A stretch of DNA of 64,000 bases from Acinetobacter pseudolwoffii (GTDB lineage: Bacteria > Pseudomonadota > Gammaproteobacteria > Pseudomonadales > Moraxellaceae), in NCBI RefSeq assembly GCF_002803605.1, contig NZ_PHRG01000001.1:818819-882818 (forward strand). The letters are read 5' to 3'. Of this stretch, positions 55,063 to 63,770 are shown piece by piece (the stretch's first letter is position 1; every line of letters begins with the position of its first letter). Below the pieces are notes generated by a model that was not told the DNA's origin, searched no databases, and saw nothing but the letters and a program-made list of their open reading frames with translations. A program made the position numbers and the translations under genes.

Positions 55063-57414
55063 TTACTTTGAACCTTTAATGCCTGCTTGAAGTAGCAACG
55101 CACCCAAACCACCAATTTTTTGCTCTTGTGGTTTAGCCGCTTGCGGTTTCTTGCCCTGAGGACGCTCACCTTGCGGACGTGCTTGTTGTGGACGTTTGCC
55201 TTGAGGCTTACGCTCACCGCGCTGTTCATTCTCACGACGTGGCTGACGTGGTGCTTTTGCCGGCGCTTCAGAACCTTCAGGACGCATCGATAAGTTCACA
55301 CGATTACGTTCAGCATCCACATTCAAGACCCGCACTTGCACGATTTGACCCGGTTTCACCACTTTATGCGGATCCGCGACAAATTCATTGGCAAGTTCAG
55401 AAATATGCACCAAACCATCTTGATGCACACCGACATCGACAAATGCACCGAAGTTAGTGACATTGGTTACTACGCCTTCTAGCTGCATGCCTTCAGACAA
55501 TTGCGCAACTTCAGTAATGTCATCACGGAACTTCGCGGTACGGAATTCTGGACGCGGGTCACGACCCGGTTTTTCCAGTTCGCTTAAAACATCTTTGATA
55601 GTTGGCAGACCGAACTTCTCATCTGCAAATTCTTCAGCATTGACCTGACGAATGATTTCAGTATTGCCAATGATATCTTTCACTGTCGTCGCTTTCGCTT
55701 CAACAATTTTAGATACAAGTGCATAAGATTCTGGATGCACTGCAGAAGCATCGAGTGGCTCAGAACCATCTTGAATACGCAAGAAGCCCGCGGCTTGTTC
55801 AAAAGTACGCTCGCCTAAACGTGGCACTTTCTTCAAGGACTGGCGATTATCAAAACGGCCATTTTCCTTACGGAATTCCACAATTTGCTGTGCAATCGAT
55901 TTATTCAGACCTGCGATATAACCCAAAATCGCCGCAGATGCCGTGTTGACATCGACACCGACCGAGTTCACACAATCTTCTACCACTGCTTCAAGGGTTT
56001 TCGCTAAACCGGTCTGGTTTACATCATGTTGATACTGACCCACACCAATCGATTTCGGATCAATTTTCACCAGTTCAGCCAATGGATCCTGCAAACGGCG
56101 TGCAATTGAAACTGCACCACGAATCGACACATCCAGCTCTGGCAGTTCTTGAGAAGCCAGTTCTGATGCTGAATACACCGACGCACCTGCTTCAGACACA
56201 GATACACGGGTCAGGTTAAGATCGCTGTTCGCCGCCATCATTTCAGCCACTAAAGCTTCAGTTTCACGGCTTGCCGTCCCATTACCCACTGCAATCAGGT
56301 CAACATTGAACTCGCGGCATAAACGTGCCAGTTCAGCCAATGAACCTGCTTTATCATCTTTGGGTGCAAATGGATAAATCGTGCTGTGTGCCAGCACATC
56401 ACCCGATGCATTCACCACAGCCAGTTTCACACCGGTACGGATACCCGGGTCAACGCCCAGAGTGGTGCGCGCGCCTGCAGGAGCAGAAAGCAGTAAATGA
56501 CGCAAGTTTTCAGCAAATACGTTCATGGCTTCTGTTTCAGCAGCCAGACGTTTTTCAGTCAGCAATGAATGTTCAATGCTTGGACGCACTTTGCCGAGCC
56601 AGAACAGTTTTGCAGTTTGCTTCAGGAAATCCTGACGTGCTTGCGGCTGAATCGTTTCTAAATTGTATTCAGTCTCAATGCGTGCCAATGGTGCAGCATC
56701 TTCGCCATCCACTTTCAGGCCCAGGACGTTTTCTTGACGGCCACGCAGCATCGCCAGTAAACGATGTGAAGGCACTTTGCTCAGGTTTTCAGAGAAATCG
56801 AAATAATCACGAAATTTTTTGCCAACTTCTTTTTTCTCTTCACTCGCAACCAGACTTTTCAGCACTGCAGTTTTGGCAAAAGTGGCTTTCAGTTCAGTGG
56901 TCAGCGCGATATTTTGTGCCCAGTCATCAATCAGGATGTGCTGGATCGCATCAAGCTGGCTTTCTGTATCTGGATAATCTTCATGGCTGAAACCGGCCAG
57001 CGCTTCTGCTGGATCTACCGCTTCGGCAAAGATTTTCTCGGCAATCGGGCCTAAACCGGCTTCTTTGGCCTTGAATGATTTGCTGGTACGTTTTGGACGG
57101 TACGGCGCGTAAATTTCTTCCAATGCATTTTTGGTTTCCGCTGCATTCACGCGCGCCAATAAATCATCAGACAATTTATCTTGTTCTTTGAGTGATTCAA
57201 TCACCTTGTCACGGCGCTCATACAAATCACGCAAGTATGATAGACGCGTATCGAGTTGACGTAATTGCGTATCGTCTAAGCCTTGCGTTACTTCTTTACG
57301 GTAACGTGCAATAAAAGGAACACTGGCACCCTCATCAATAAGCTTGATGGCAGCTTCAACTTGGTTTGGACGTACGGCAAGTTCTTTTGCCAACTGCTGA
57401 ACTAAGTCAGTCAT
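55063..57414 (-). CDS. tex: Tex-family RNA-binding transcription accessory protein
   Basis: About 783 residues. The domain order is Tex N-terminal HTH-like region, YqgF-like RNase H fold (about residues 325-450, TTLGVDPGIRTGVKLAVV), helix-hairpin-helix (about 490-560, VNTASAAILGYIAGL and FDNRQSLKKVPRLGERTFEQAAGFLRI) and S1 (about 645-715, LEGVVTNVTNFGAFVDVGVHQDG). Tex influences transcript stability and transcription. The last 60 residues are a low-complexity Arg/Gln/Pro/Lys tail likely to bind RNA. The ATG at 57414 is preferred over a GTG 15 bases upstream. Confidence 0.95.
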   Translation of the reverse strand: MTDLVQQLAKELAVRPNQVEAAIKLIDEGASVPFIARYRKEVTQGLDDTQLRQLDTRLSYLRDLYERRDKVIESLKEQDKLSDDLLARVNAAETKNALEEIYAPYRPKRTSKSFKAKEAGLGPIAEKIFAEAVDPAEALAGFSHEDYPDTESQLDAIQHILIDDWAQNIALTTELKATFAKTAVLKSLVASEEKKEVGKKFRDYFDFSENLSKVPSHRLLAMLRGRQENVLGLKVDGEDAAPLARIETEYNLETIQPQARQDFLKQTAKLFWLGKVRPSIEHSLLTEKRLAAETEAMNVFAENLRHLLLSAPAGARTTLGVDPGIRTGVKLAVVNASGDVLAHSTIYPFAPKDDKAGSLAELARLCREFNVDLIAVGNGTASRETEALVAEMMAANSDLNLTRVSVSEAGASVYSASELASQELPELDVSIRGAVSIARRLQDPLAELVKIDPKSIGVGQYQHDVNQTGLAKTLEAVVEDCVNSVGVDVNTASAAILGYIAGLNKSIAQQIVEFRKENGRFDNRQSLKKVPRLGERTFEQAAGFLRIQDGSEPLDASAVHPESYALVSKIVEAKATTVKDIIGNTEIIRQVNAEEFADEKFGLPTIKDVLSELEKPGRDPRPEFRTAKFRDDITEVAQLSEGMQLEGVVTNVTNFGAFVDVGVHQDGLVHISELANEFVADPHKVVKPGQIVQVRVLNVDAERNRVNLSMRPEGSEAPAKAPRQPRRENEQRGERKPQGKRPQQARPQGERPQGKKPQAAKPQEQKIGGLGALLLQAGIKGSK

Positions 57415-57429
57415 CGTGTTTGATCCCAC

Positions 57430-57750
57430 AAGGATAAGTACTAAATGGCATGATTATAAAGACCGGGCCTATAAAATCCACCATTGTTTTTATTAATTTG
57501 TCTCAACTTTATATTATGAAGTGCGACAGTTTTCAGCTTTTCTGAATATAGTTTGCATGAACTTTGCTTTTTATGTTGCTCCAAATCATATTTTTTGTCC
57601 ATTTAGATGTATATATTTGGTATCTATGTCTTGATTTTAACTGCAATATTTGGTGCTTTAGAGCATAGTCAATTAATATCAATGAATCGTATACTCAAAG
57701 CATATTTCATTTTTTGTTTATGACGACAATAAAGAATAAAGGAGCATCTC
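57430..57750. other. Divergent spacer between tex and ompR
   Basis: About 320 AT-rich bases that must contain promoters for tex and ompR. I do not see a convincing -35/-10 pair, operator repeat or RNA gene. Confidence 0.5.
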
Positions 57751-58515
57751 ATGAGTTTAGTTGTACCTGCTGAAAAAGCCGATGCCGTACATACCGAAAC
57801 AGACCGAGTCGAACGCATCTTGGTTGTTGATGATGATGTTCGTCTGCGTACCCTATTGCAACGTTTCCTCGAAGATAAAGGCTTTGTGGTGAAAACTGCA
57901 CACGATGCCACGCAGATGGATCGACTTTTACAGCGGGAACTGTTTTCTCTGATCGTGCTCGACTTTATGCTTCCGGTTGAAGACGGTTTAAGTATCTGTC
58001 GTCGTTTACGCCAGTCCAATATCGACACACCAATCATCATGCTCACCGCGCGCGGCAGCGATTCTGACCGTATTGCAGGGCTTGAAGCCGGTGCGGACGA
58101 TTACCTGCCTAAACCGTTTAATCCGAATGAATTGCTGGCGCGTATTCGTGCGGTATTGCGTCGTCAAGTGCGTGAAGTACCGGGCGCACCGAGCCAGCAA
58201 ATGGAAGTGGTCTCATTTGGCCCCTGGTCACTGGATTTATCAACCCGTACATTGACCCGTGAAGGTCAAGTCGTGACTTTAACCACAGGTGAGTTTGCGG
58301 TATTGAAAGCTCTGGTTCAGCATCCACGCGAACCGCTCACCCGTGACAAGCTGATGAATCTGGCGCGTGGTCGTGAATGGGGTGCCATGGAACGTTCGAT
58401 TGATGTTCAGGTGTCACGTTTACGCCGTCTGGTTGAAGAAAATCCGGCGCGTGCGCGTTATATCCAGACCGTTTGGGGTGTGGGTTATGTGTTTGTTCCA
58501 GATGGTGCGGAGTAA
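57751..58515 (+). CDS. ompR: Two-component response regulator OmpR
   Basis: A 254-residue OmpR-family regulator. Receiver domain residues are all visible: acidic pocket Asp27-29, phosphoacceptor Asp71 (VLDFMLP), Thr99 and Lys121 (LPKPFNPNELLARI). The C-terminal winged-helix domain starts near residue 155 (LSTRTLTREGQVV) and ends VGYVFVPDGAE. The N-terminus is about 20 residues longer than in Escherichia coli OmpR. AAAGGAG lies just upstream of the ATG. Its kinase partner, envZ, follows after an unusual 260-base gap. Confidence 0.95.
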   Translation: MSLVVPAEKADAVHTETDRVERILVVDDDVRLRTLLQRFLEDKGFVVKTAHDATQMDRLLQRELFSLIVLDFMLPVEDGLSICRRLRQSNIDTPIIMLTARGSDSDRIAGLEAGADDYLPKPFNPNELLARIRAVLRRQVREVPGAPSQQMEVVSFGPWSLDLSTRTLTREGQVVTLTTGEFAVLKALVQHPREPLTRDKLMNLARGREWGAMERSIDVQVSRLRRLVEENPARARYIQTVWGVGYVFVPDGAE

Positions 58516-58584
58516 ATTAATACCTTGATTCATGACGGAGTCTTATGGTTTAAGCTCATTTATAGGGTTTAACCTGCGGTTCGC

Positions 58585-58718
58585 CTTACTTTTGTTTCGA
58601 CAAAAGTAAGCAAAACCATTGTCATCCGCAAAACTCGACAACCTCCGTCATTCAAGCAATTCTCTCGCAGAAACATCATTGACCATCTTGAGTCCTGCCT
58701 CAAACAGTTGCGGATGAC
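58585..58718. repeat. Inverted-repeat element between ompR and envZ
   Basis: CTTACTTTTGT (58585-58595) and ACAAAAGTAAG (58600-58610) form a perfect stem with a TTCG loop. GTCATCCGCAA (58621-58631) and TTGCGGATGAC (58708-58718) form a second perfect pair 76 bases apart, and TTGAG / CTCAA lies inside. No open reading frame of note is present. It looks like a non-coding mobile or scattered repeat of the kind I recall from Acinetobacter genomes. Confidence 0.65.
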
Positions 58719-58740
58719 CTTAACGTGTATCCAACTACGG

Positions 58741-58758
58741 GGGGAAGCCTCCCCTTTT
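58741..58758 (+). terminator. Terminator-like hairpin just upstream of envZ
   Basis: GGGGA and TCCCC pair around AGCC and are followed by TTTT, about 17 bases before the envZ start. The stem is short, so it may be a weak terminator or attenuator between ompR and envZ. Confidence 0.4.
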
Positions 58759-58775
58759 GAGCAAAAGGACGCAGT

Positions 58776-60236
58776 GTGAAACTCGACCCCATCGACCCAC
58801 AAAAATTTACCGATTTTGTTACCTACTCAGAAAAAAAACGCACCCGTGGGGAACGCTTTCTGGACAAGATCAAACCGCGTTCTGCCGCCATGCGTACCAC
58901 AGTTCTGGTGGTCTTTGTGGTCTGTTTCAGCCTGTTCATGTCTTTGTGGTTCTTCTGGCGTACCTTATTTTTACCTGAAATCCAGCAACATGCGCGCTAT
59001 CTGGCCATGGAACTGGAAATTCTCAATAATCCCGATCTACGCCTGTATCATAAACAGCAGGAAGTCGATATTGATACCTGGTTAAAAAACCGCGTTGGTA
59101 TTGAATATGTGACCAATCCGGCAGAGTATCCCACTGTTCGGGAAAAAGTGATTGCAGAATTTTTTACCCGGCAGATCGAAACCAAGCTGGCCAAAGAACT
59201 ACGTATTGAAGAGGCCACGGTCTATTTCCAGTTTAAACCAAGCCCGCGCATCTGGATCCAGACCCCTGAAATGAATGGTCACTGGGTGCAAGAGCCTTTA
59301 AAAACCTATGCCAATTATAGTAATGAGCTGATTCTGGGCTGGTTACTGGGCACGCCGATTATTGTCGGCATTATTATCCTGACCCTGGTGCGTCAGCTCA
59401 ACCGTCCTTTACGCCGCTTGCAGAATGCCGCCAACAGTTATAGCCGCATTGGTTCAGCACCTTATCTGGACACCAATCATGGCCCACTGGAAATCCGTCA
59501 GGTCAATCATGCCTTTAACCAGATGATTTATACCCTGGACCAGACCGAGCGGGAACGCCGCATCATGCTGGCCGGTATTTCACATGACTTGCGCACGCCT
59601 TTAACGCGGATTCGTCTCAGTGCCGAAATGATGCCCGATGAAGACTTTCTCAAAGAAGGTCTGATTTATGATGTGGAAGATATGGACGCGATTCTGGATC
59701 AGTTCATTTCCTATATGCGTGATGGTTCCGATGAAGAACCACAGGACACCAATGTCAATGTATTGCTTCAGGAACTGGTCAAGCAGTTTAAACCGCTCGA
59801 TATCCGTTTCAGTCCGCAAGAAATACCGATGATTCAGGCGCGCAGCATGTCGCTAAAAAGACTGATTGGCAACCTGATCAATAACTCAAAACGCTATGGT
59901 TCAGAACCGATTGAAATCTCTGCACATGTCGAGGAAAACCAGCTGTTAATTTGTGTTGCAGATCATGGCGAAGGCATTCCGGAAGATCAGATTGAAGCGC
60001 TGATGCAGCCTTTTGTACGGGGAAATTCAGCACGAACCGTCCAAGGCAGTGGCTTGGGACTGGCTATTGTGAAACGGATTGTCGATATTCATCAAGGTCA
60101 ATTACGCATTCATAATCGCCCTGAAGGTGGACTTGAAGCCATCATCTCACTCCCCTTGAATCAGCTTAACCCAGAGACGCCTCCCCCAGCCACCACACTT
60201 GATAAAATCCGCCAAACACTGACTGATCGCTTTTAA
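58776..60236 (+). CDS. envZ: Osmolarity sensor histidine kinase EnvZ
   Basis: A 486-residue inner-membrane sensor kinase. TM1 (about residues 41-66), a periplasmic domain (about 67-184), TM2 (about 185-206), HAMP (about 207-260), then the HisKA box AGISHDLRTPLTR with His270, the N box NLINNSKRYG, the G1 box DHGEGIP and the G2 box GSGLGLAIVK. The start is a GTG, supported by AAAGGA six bases upstream. It normally forms a tight operon with ompR, but here 260 bases with a repeat lie between them. Confidence 0.94.
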   Translation: MKLDPIDPQKFTDFVTYSEKKRTRGERFLDKIKPRSAAMRTTVLVVFVVCFSLFMSLWFFWRTLFLPEIQQHARYLAMELEILNNPDLRLYHKQQEVDIDTWLKNRVGIEYVTNPAEYPTVREKVIAEFFTRQIETKLAKELRIEEATVYFQFKPSPRIWIQTPEMNGHWVQEPLKTYANYSNELILGWLLGTPIIVGIIILTLVRQLNRPLRRLQNAANSYSRIGSAPYLDTNHGPLEIRQVNHAFNQMIYTLDQTERERRIMLAGISHDLRTPLTRIRLSAEMMPDEDFLKEGLIYDVEDMDAILDQFISYMRDGSDEEPQDTNVNVLLQELVKQFKPLDIRFSPQEIPMIQARSMSLKRLIGNLINNSKRYGSEPIEISAHVEENQLLICVADHGEGIPEDQIEALMQPFVRGNSARTVQGSGLGLAIVKRIVDIHQGQLRIHNRPEGGLEAIISLPLNQLNPETPPPATTLDKIRQTLTDRF

Positions 60237-60254
60237 GAAACGATCAGTCAGTGA
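60218..60254 (+). terminator. Hairpin overlapping the 3' end of envZ
   Basis: CACTGACTGATCG (60218-60230) and CGATCAGTCAGTG (60242-60254) form a perfect 13-base-pair stem. The left arm lies within the last codons of envZ and the stop is in the loop. T residues follow only after a gap, so termination strength is uncertain. Confidence 0.6.
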
Positions 60255-60441
60255 GCAAATGATTTTGTAGTTTTTCTATACAATTCATTTTATATTTCAT
60301 TAATTCAATCACTTAAAAATCATCATTTTTTATTATACCTACATTTAGCTAAAAAATTAGACCTTAGCCTAACACCTATGCACAATACATTTTTTGAGCG
60401 GTACAATCCGTCTCATAGTTTAAGAATTAATGAGAGTTAAA

Positions 60442-61959
60442 ATGTCTTTAGATCGTATCCGTTTAGCCTCCCTACACAACAAAGTCATCAGTCCAGAACA
60501 AGCGGCTGAATTCATCAAAGATGGCATGACTGTGGGTATGAGTGGCTTTACTCGCGCGGGTGAAGCGAAGGCGGTTCCTTTAGCTTTAGTTCAACAAGCA
60601 AAAGCAAATCCATTAAAGATCACGTTAATTACTGGTGCATCACTAGGAAACGATCTAGACAAACAACTGACTGAAGCTGGCGTACTGGCACGTCGTTTAC
60701 CGTTCCAGGTCGACAACACTTTACGTAAGGCGATCAACAACGGCGAAGTGATGTTCATCGACCAGCATTTGTCTGAAACTGTTGAACAAATGCGTAACCA
60801 ACAGCTGAAAAAACCAGATGTTGCGATCATTGAAGCGGTTGCAATCACTGAAGATGGCGGCATCATTCCAACCACATCTGTAGGTAACTCTGCAAGCTTT
60901 GCAATCTTTGCTGAAAAAGTAATTGTAGAAATCAATACCAACTTAAGCCCGGCATTTGAAGGCTTACACGATATCTATATCCCGTCATACCGTCCAACGC
61001 GTCAAGCGATTCCTTTGACTCAAGTGGATGAGCGTATCGGGACACATGCGATCAATATTGATCCAGCAAAAATTGTCGGTATCGTATTCAACAATGACTT
61101 GCACGACTCACCATCTACAGTGACTGCACCAGATGATGAGACGCAAAGCATCGCCAATCATTTGATCGCTTTCTTTGAAAAAGAAGTGGCTGAAGAGCGT
61201 CTACCGAAAAACTTAGGTCCATTACAGGCGGGGATTGGCTCAATTGCCAACGCAGTATTGACCGGTCTGAAAGATTCGAACTTCGAAGACTTGATCATGT
61301 ACTCAGAAGTACTACAAGACTGTACCTTTGAATTGATTGATGCAGGCAAAATGAAGTTTGCTTCAGGTTCTTCGATTACCCTGTCTGCTAAATATGGCGA
61401 GAAAGTATTTAACAACCTGGAACAATACAAAGACAAACTGGTATTACGTCCACAGGAAATTTCGAACCATCCTGAACTGGTACGTCGTTTAGGTATTATC
61501 GGTATCAACACGGCACTTGAGTTTGATATTTACGGTAATGTGAACTCGACTCACGTCTGCGGTACCAAAATGATGAACGGTATTGGTGGTTCAGGTGACT
61601 TCGCACGTAATGCACACCTGGCGATCTTCGTGACCAAATCTATTGCGAAAGGTGGCGACATCTCTTCTGTAGTACCGTTTGCTTCACATATCGACCATGC
61701 AGAACACGATGTAGACATTCTAGTAACTGAACAAGGTCTGGCAGATCTTCGTGGTTTAGCGCCACGTGAGCGTGCCCGTGCAGTGATTGATCACTGTGCA
61801 CACCCAATGTATCGTGATGCCCTGAATGATTACTTTGACCGTGCTTCTGCAAAAGGCGGCCATACACCTCATCTGCTTCGTGAAGCGCTGTCTTGGCATT
61901 CAAACTTCGAAGAAAATGGTCACATGCTGGCTGTTGAAGCTGCAGTAAAAACTGCATAA
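60442..61959 (+). CDS. Acetyl-CoA hydrolase/transferase (succinyl-CoA:acetate CoA-transferase type)
   Basis: About 505 residues. Transfers CoA between acetate and another acyl-CoA, most likely succinyl-CoA, so it can bridge acetate metabolism and the TCA cycle. The catalytic Glu289 is in MYSEVLQD, and GNSASFAIFAEK, GIGSIANAV and MMNGIGGSGDFARNAHL match the AarC/Cat1 family. The ATG at 60442 is preferred over one 12 bases upstream because the mature family start is MSLDRIR-like. A terminator follows. Whether it acts in vivo as hydrolase or transferase is not decided by sequence, though the family favours transferase. Confidence 0.92.
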   Translation: MSLDRIRLASLHNKVISPEQAAEFIKDGMTVGMSGFTRAGEAKAVPLALVQQAKANPLKITLITGASLGNDLDKQLTEAGVLARRLPFQVDNTLRKAINNGEVMFIDQHLSETVEQMRNQQLKKPDVAIIEAVAITEDGGIIPTTSVGNSASFAIFAEKVIVEINTNLSPAFEGLHDIYIPSYRPTRQAIPLTQVDERIGTHAINIDPAKIVGIVFNNDLHDSPSTVTAPDDETQSIANHLIAFFEKEVAEERLPKNLGPLQAGIGSIANAVLTGLKDSNFEDLIMYSEVLQDCTFELIDAGKMKFASGSSITLSAKYGEKVFNNLEQYKDKLVLRPQEISNHPELVRRLGIIGINTALEFDIYGNVNSTHVCGTKMMNGIGGSGDFARNAHLAIFVTKSIAKGGDISSVVPFASHIDHAEHDVDILVTEQGLADLRGLAPRERARAVIDHCAHPMYRDALNDYFDRASAKGGHTPHLLREALSWHSNFEENGHMLAVEAAVKTA

Positions 61960-61972
61960 TTGACTGCATTCG

Positions 61973-62000
61973 AAAAACGCCCTACGGGGCGTTTTTTTAT
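61973..62000 (+). terminator. Rho-independent terminator of the CoA-transferase gene
   Basis: AAAAACGCCC and GGGCGTTTTT pair around TACG, followed by further T residues. Confidence 0.92.
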
Positions 62001-62188
62001 GGGATTTTTATCTTTGTTGAATAGCCATAAGTAGACTCTCTGGACAAAATCATCAGGCTATCATTCATATTCTCGTCCAATCTTCATGCTGCCAATATGC
62101 TGTAGAAATCCCCTTCTGATGCTCAAGGACTTTAAATTCTGATTCTTCACCCTCATACTTAAACACAAGAGTAAATTAGAGACATGAC

Positions 62189-62839
62189 ATGCGCGTAGAT
62201 ATCTGGTCAGATGTGGTTTGCCCCTTCTGCTATATTGGTAAAAAACGTTTAGAAGCAGCTGCACAAGAAGCAGGCATTGAACTTGAAGTGCATTGGCACA
62301 GTTACCAGCTCGACCCTGAAGCACCAGTGCGCCAGGAAGTGTCCAATTCTGAGCGTCTGGCACAAAAATATGGTCGTAGCGTAGCTGAAGTCGAAGAAAT
62401 GCAGCGTAATATTGCCGAGATGGCCAAAGCTGAAGGCATTGAATTTAACTGGGAAGGTGCCAACTCAGGCAATACTTTCAATGCGCATCGTATTATTCAT
62501 CTGGCGCAAAGCAAAGGTTTGGGTACTGATGCACAGGAAGCTTTCTTCTATAGCTATATGACGCAAGGCTTGGCCATTGGAGAGCGTGAAACACTGGAAG
62601 ATGTCGCAGCACGTATTGGCCTGAATCCGGTCGAGGTCGATGACTTACTGGACTCTGATGAATTTTCTGATTTTGTCAAATTTGATCAGGAAGTGGCACA
62701 GGATCAGCTCAAAGTGACTGGTGTACCTTTCTTTGTTTTTGATCAACGTGTGGCCTTGGCAGGCGCGCAGCCTAAAGACGTGTTCTTGCAGGTTTTTGAG
62801 AAAGCGCTGGAGACTGCAGCAGAAAATCCGGCTGAATAA
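62189..62839 (+). CDS. DsbA-fold oxidoreductase of the FrnE type
   Basis: A 216-residue cytoplasmic thioredoxin-like protein. The active-site motif is Cys11-Pro-Phe-Cys14 in DVVCPFCYIGKKRL, followed by the FrnE-like SYQLDPEAP and SGNTFNAHRIIHLA. The C-terminal VTGVPFFVFDQRVALAGAQP contains the cis-proline expected of the fold. No signal peptide is present, so a cytoplasmic role in redox or stress response is more likely than periplasmic disulfide formation. Confidence 0.9.
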   Translation: MRVDIWSDVVCPFCYIGKKRLEAAAQEAGIELEVHWHSYQLDPEAPVRQEVSNSERLAQKYGRSVAEVEEMQRNIAEMAKAEGIEFNWEGANSGNTFNAHRIIHLAQSKGLGTDAQEAFFYSYMTQGLAIGERETLEDVAARIGLNPVEVDDLLDSDEFSDFVKFDQEVAQDQLKVTGVPFFVFDQRVALAGAQPKDVFLQVFEKALETAAENPAE

Positions 62840-62891
62840 TACTCAACAGAGAGTTGCAATACGCCTAGGCAATCGAACTCAGAAAATTTAT

Positions 62892-62924
62892 AAAAACATC
62901 CCCATTTCAGATGGGGATGTTTTT
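62892..62924. terminator. Bidirectional terminator between the FrnE-like and dodecin genes
   Basis: AAAAACATCCCCAT and ATGGGGATGTTTTT form a perfect 14-base-pair stem around a five-base loop, with T-runs outward in both directions. Confidence 0.92.
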
Positions 62925-62948
62925 TGCCTGTCATTTACACTCATTGAC

Positions 62949-63149
62949 TTAGTCGACCAGAAAACTAATTTTTAAATTTACACGATATTCCGTGATTTTA
63001 TTTTCTTTGATGACCACCTTCTGTTCATTGATCCAGGCACCTTGTACATTTTTGATGGTTTCTGTGACTTTTTGAATACCGGTTTGAATCGCATCTTCAA
63101 AGCTTTTCGTACTGCTTGAATTAACTTCCACCACTTTTGCAATTGCCAT
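62949..63149 (-). CDS. Dodecin family flavin-binding protein
   Basis: A 66-residue protein matching dodecin: MAIAKVVEVNSSSTKSFEDAIQ at the start, then VQGAWINEQKVVIKENKITEYRVNLKISFLVD. Dodecins form hollow dodecamers that bind riboflavin or FMN and buffer free flavin. The ATG at 63147-63149 is chosen because GAGAG lies upstream and because the longer open frame would add 64 residues unlike any dodecin. Confidence 0.9.
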   Translation of the reverse strand: MAIAKVVEVNSSSTKSFEDAIQTGIQKVTETIKNVQGAWINEQKVVIKENKITEYRVNLKISFLVD

Positions 63150-63550
63150 AATGAAACTCTCATTGTAAACATGAATGAAAATCCATCTTAGTTCATTCCC
63201 ACAGGATTGCAGCAGCGCGTAAACAAGCGACAGCAAAAACTTACATGGATTGAACAAAGCTTTCATCTGAGCAGATGAAAATCTGTTGACCTTATTTTGG
63301 CAGTTCATGGTATTCAAATTTCCATTGTGACTAACAACCATAAAAGCCCCATAAACAGCTGAAACCCAGACTAGAGCAAATACACTAATATATTGTTTTG
63401 TAGAATAATTTTTCTAATTTTTTAGGTGCTGCTTTTGCCGAATCTATCATTTTCTATTCAGCCTTATTTGTTATGATTTCACCCAAATCAAGTTTAAATA
63501 CTCTCCCCTCTGCTCAAGTTATTGAGCACCCTGATATTAAAGGTCGTCCC
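63150..63550. other. Gene-free spacer between dodecin and small exported protein
   Basis: About 400 bases with start signals for both divergent genes. It is AT-rich toward the right. I see no clear promoter pair, repeat or RNA gene. Confidence 0.5.
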
Positions 63551-63718
63551 ATGAATGCTCTTAAATTTGCTTTCGCAGCAACTGTTATGGCTTTTTCTGT
63601 TCAAGCATCAGCGCAAATGGCACAAGTGGTTTATCTGCCAGACTTTCCGGCAAGCAAAGCACCTGCTGAAACTGTAAATACAGAAACTGTAACGCCGGCA
63701 ACTGAAAAAACTGCTTAA
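63551..63718 (+). CDS. Small exported protein
   Basis: A 55-residue protein. The N-terminus MNALKFAFAATVMAFSVQASA is a clear Sec signal peptide, leaving a mature peptide of about 34 residues rich in Thr, Pro, Ala and Glu. The ATG at 63551 is preferred over an upstream in-frame start because AAAGG lies before it and the signal peptide begins there. No family is recognised. A terminator follows. Confidence 0.7.
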   Translation: MNALKFAFAATVMAFSVQASAQMAQVVYLPDFPASKAPAETVNTETVTPATEKTA

Positions 63719-63738
63719 TACCCAACAAGTTTTTATGC

Positions 63739-63770
63739 AAACAGGCTGATTGATTCAGCCTGTTTTTTTA
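63739..63770 (+). terminator. Rho-independent terminator
   Basis: AAACAGGCTGA and TCAGCCTGTTT pair perfectly around TTGAT, followed by TTTTT. Confidence 0.92.

Noticed and set aside
56325..56990. 221-codon plus-strand open frame
   Set aside because: Antisense to tex; product rich in His, Cys, Gln and Pro with no family.
62949..63341. 130-codon version of the dodecin gene
   Set aside because: The first 64 codons have no resemblance to dodecin and no ribosome binding site; the 66-codon form is a complete dodecin.
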